Source of the DNA: Paraspadella gotoi | Lineage: Eukaryota > Chaetognatha | Length of the DNA stretch: 64,000 nucleotides | Direction of reading: 5' to 3' | Assembly (NCBI GenBank): GCA_051294375.1 | Contig: CM119263.1 | Location: 1,913,740 to 1,977,739 of the forward strand | In this document: piece by piece, positions 62,454 through 64,000 of the stretch | How the letters are laid out: every line of letters begins with the position of its first letter | Numbering within the stretch: position 1 is the first letter of the stretch | Position numbers and translations under genes: made by a program | Notes under the pieces: model-generated | The model's database searches: none | What the model was told of the DNA's origin: nothing | The model's input: the letters and a program-made list of their open reading frames with translations, nothing else

Positions 62454-62644
62454 AGATTCTTCTTTTTCGAGTTGAGTCTTTGGCCCAACTTGGATAATTT
62501 TCCCGTCTTGGCGGCGGTGGTGGCGGTGAAGGCGGCGGAGGCGCGGAGATGCTACTGGTTGCAGCCTCGGTAGTTTCTGCTTCTTGAACGCGCCGCTTTT
62601 GTGCGTGGCGGCGATTTCGTCAGCGACTCTTTTCCCGGTGGAGG
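62454..62644 (-). pseudogene. Frame-shifted continuation of the coiled-coil ORF (Pro-rich tail)
   Basis: Immediately after the stop, frame 2 reads STGKRVADEIAATHKSGAFK, which looks coding; from about 62580 frame 3 reads EAETTEAATSSISAPPPPSP and then a Pro run, RRENYPSWAKDS and a stop (62456-62454). Two frame changes within 200 bases fit a decayed element, sequencing indels or missed introns. Confidence 0.4.
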
Positions 62645-63679
62645 TCAAAACGCTGCAAGCCGTGGACTTTTATCTGGTGACGGAGATCTCGGGTAAGGGC
62701 AGGATAACTTCTCTACTCTGTCCTGTAGTTTCCCGCAAGCTTGTGACCATAGCCTTTCCGTATTCGCTCGTTTTTTCTCCGCCTCCGTCCTCACTATTTC
62801 CAGCTTGATTTCTGCTTCGATTCTTTTTTCTGTTTCTTTCTTTAAATTTTCTTTCAATTCCTCGATCTGTCTCCTCAGCTCCGCTTTCTCGAACTCCCCT
62901 TTCGTTATTTCTTGTGTCTTCCTTTTTTCTCTTAACTCCATCAGTTCCCATTCTCTTCCGTCTACCTTTGACTGCGTTGACGCATCCGCTATCTCCCTGA
63001 ATGTGTCCGCATTGTCGTCGTTTGTTCTTTTCGTTGACTCTTTGTTTGTCACCGTCGTTGTTGTTTTCGTTTTCGCGAATTTCACTGCTGGACTTGCGTC
63101 GTCGAAAACTACGATTCGTGTCGACGTTGTTGAAGTCATCGTCGTCGTTGCTGGCGGCGTGGACTTTGGCGGTTGTTTGTTGTCCGTTGGCGTCGTCGGT
63201 GATGCTTCGTCCGCTGTCGGTCTCAACATTCTCGCTTTTCTGTCCAGCGAATCTTTGTCGGCGCCGCTCCGTATCATCTCGATGAGTTCCTCGAAATCTT
63301 TTTCTGTCCAGCCTCGTGCTCTGGCTGCGCGTCTCCATCCCTTTTTGATTCTGTAAATCATGGTCTTCTTTTCCTTCGGCGCCACGAAATCGGCCATGAA
63401 ATATTTTTCGTCGCCTGATCCGACGACGATGGGCACGCTGAAGTCGTTTAGCGCCCGACGGTGAGGTGGCAGCTCCGCTCGTTTTAAAAACTGCGCCGTG
63501 AAGTCCTCTTCTGGTTCCGGTTCACTTTGTTTTTGTTTCGGCGGCGTCGGTATGACGATTTCGTTGATTGACGTCGAGCTTCCCGCAATTGTCTCTAGAC
63601 TGTTGCTCGCCAAGTCTCGTGCGAATGGAAGGGCGCCGTAAACTTGTTCCTTCTCTTCTTCTGTCGGGTTCCACCACAT
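62645..63679 (-). CDS. Unidentified 344-residue coiled-coil protein, possibly mobile-element Gag/ORF1
   Basis: The longest intronless frame in the window. Open sequence continues upstream of the first Met to about 63745 (VEPNDYGLLDGDEVA), so the start is uncertain. Regions: an acidic N-terminus (MWWNPTEEEKEQVYGALPFA), a basic/aromatic segment around residue 115 (IKKGWRRAARARGWTEKDFE), a Thr/Pro-rich linker (about 160-225) and a Glu/Lys/Arg coiled coil (about 245-325). No zinc knuckle or enzyme motif is visible. The frame stops at RLAAF; a second frame (62648-62421) and a third (62619-62454) continue with protein-like sequence, the third ending in a Pro-rich tail. This suggests frameshifts or unrecognised introns. 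A host gene cannot be ruled out. Confidence 0.5.
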   Translation of the reverse strand: MWWNPTEEEKEQVYGALPFARDLASNSLETIAGSSTSINEIVIPTPPKQKQSEPEPEEDFTAQFLKRAELPPHRRALNDFSVPIVVGSGDEKYFMADFVAPKEKKTMIYRIKKGWRRAARARGWTEKDFEELIEMIRSGADKDSLDRKARMLRPTADEASPTTPTDNKQPPKSTPPATTTMTSTTSTRIVVFDDASPAVKFAKTKTTTTVTNKESTKRTNDDNADTFREIADASTQSKVDGREWELMELREKRKTQEITKGEFEKAELRRQIEELKENLKKETEKRIEAEIKLEIVRTEAEKKRANTERLWSQACGKLQDRVEKLSCPYPRSPSPDKSPRLAAF

Positions 63680-64000
63680 CGCAACTTCGTCGCCATCTAG
63701 TAGCCCGTAATCGTTGGGTTCGACCCGATCGAAGTTTCCATTTTTGTTTTAAAAGTCAACTATTTAATGTTTAATATATAAATGTTTATTTGTTGACTTT
63801 CGTTTCAATTTAATGTCCTGTAAGAACGGTTAAAGTATATGCGGTAATCAATACGTAATTCATGCAACAGTCGAATTATTTATTGGCAATTGATACACGA
63901 TTTAAAACTGAATTGTTCTTCTTTCACTTTCCGTAAACAAATTCTCAGTCCTTCGAAAGCGTTTTCTTCCTCTCCTTGCGCTTCCTTTTTTCACTTCAGC

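Overview
The window is AT-rich eukaryotic genomic DNA from an invertebrate animal. The evidence is spliced genes with GT/AG introns, a Cys-loop neuronal-type receptor, an olfactomedin-domain protein and a tandem C2-domain protein. The species cannot be fixed from the sequence. The very high load of simple repeats, (GA/TC)n, (GTC)n, (TTA)n, (TTTCC)n and (AAGG)n, resembles what is reported for some crustaceans, but that is only a weak inference. Most of the 64 kb is repeat. Three genes are well supported by exons whose splice phases agree.

(1) A plus-strand tandem C2-domain (synaptotagmin-like) gene spans about 600-41887 in seven recognisable exons: 600-770, 1385-1693, 10222-10320, 13935-14084, 16744-16855, 41164-41348 and 41753-41887. 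Intron 16856-41163 is 24.3 kb and contains most of the repeats.

(2) A minus-strand olfactomedin-domain gene has four 3' exons: 55285-55131, 54680-54544, 47556-47413 and 47300-47169. Its 7-kb intron contains, on the opposite strand,

(3) a complete five-exon nicotinic acetylcholine receptor subunit gene at 49148-52984 (755 residues). It is a non-alpha type, with no vicinal cysteines in loop C, and it carries an exceptional extracellular tail of about 255 residues after M4.

Layout. 1-5 kb: first C2 exons, a short inverted-repeat element and a perfect hairpin. 5.7-9.3 kb: a roughly 39-bp minisatellite. 10.2-16.9 kb: middle C2 exons, minisatellites and SINE-like elements. 16.3-32.5 kb: a 7.3-kb segment, including one C2 exon, followed by a second, indel-riddled copy. 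33-41 kb: trinucleotide repeats, gaps and an LTR with a tRNA-Leu-type primer-binding site. 41-42 kb: end of the C2 gene. 47-55.3 kb: nested receptor and olfactomedin genes. 55.7-61 kb: minisatellites. 61.3-63.8 kb: a minus-strand coiled-coil open frame with possible LTR-element features.

Two patterns stand out. First, simple repeats and minisatellites abut splice sites. Pyrimidine arrays run into acceptors, and tandem repeats start on exon 3' ends or donors in all three genes; in two cases the donor itself has been copied four to seven times. Second, several blocks look like assembly artefacts: 25-N gaps, flanking sequence duplicated across a gap, and indel-dense copies. The apparent duplications should be read with that in mind.
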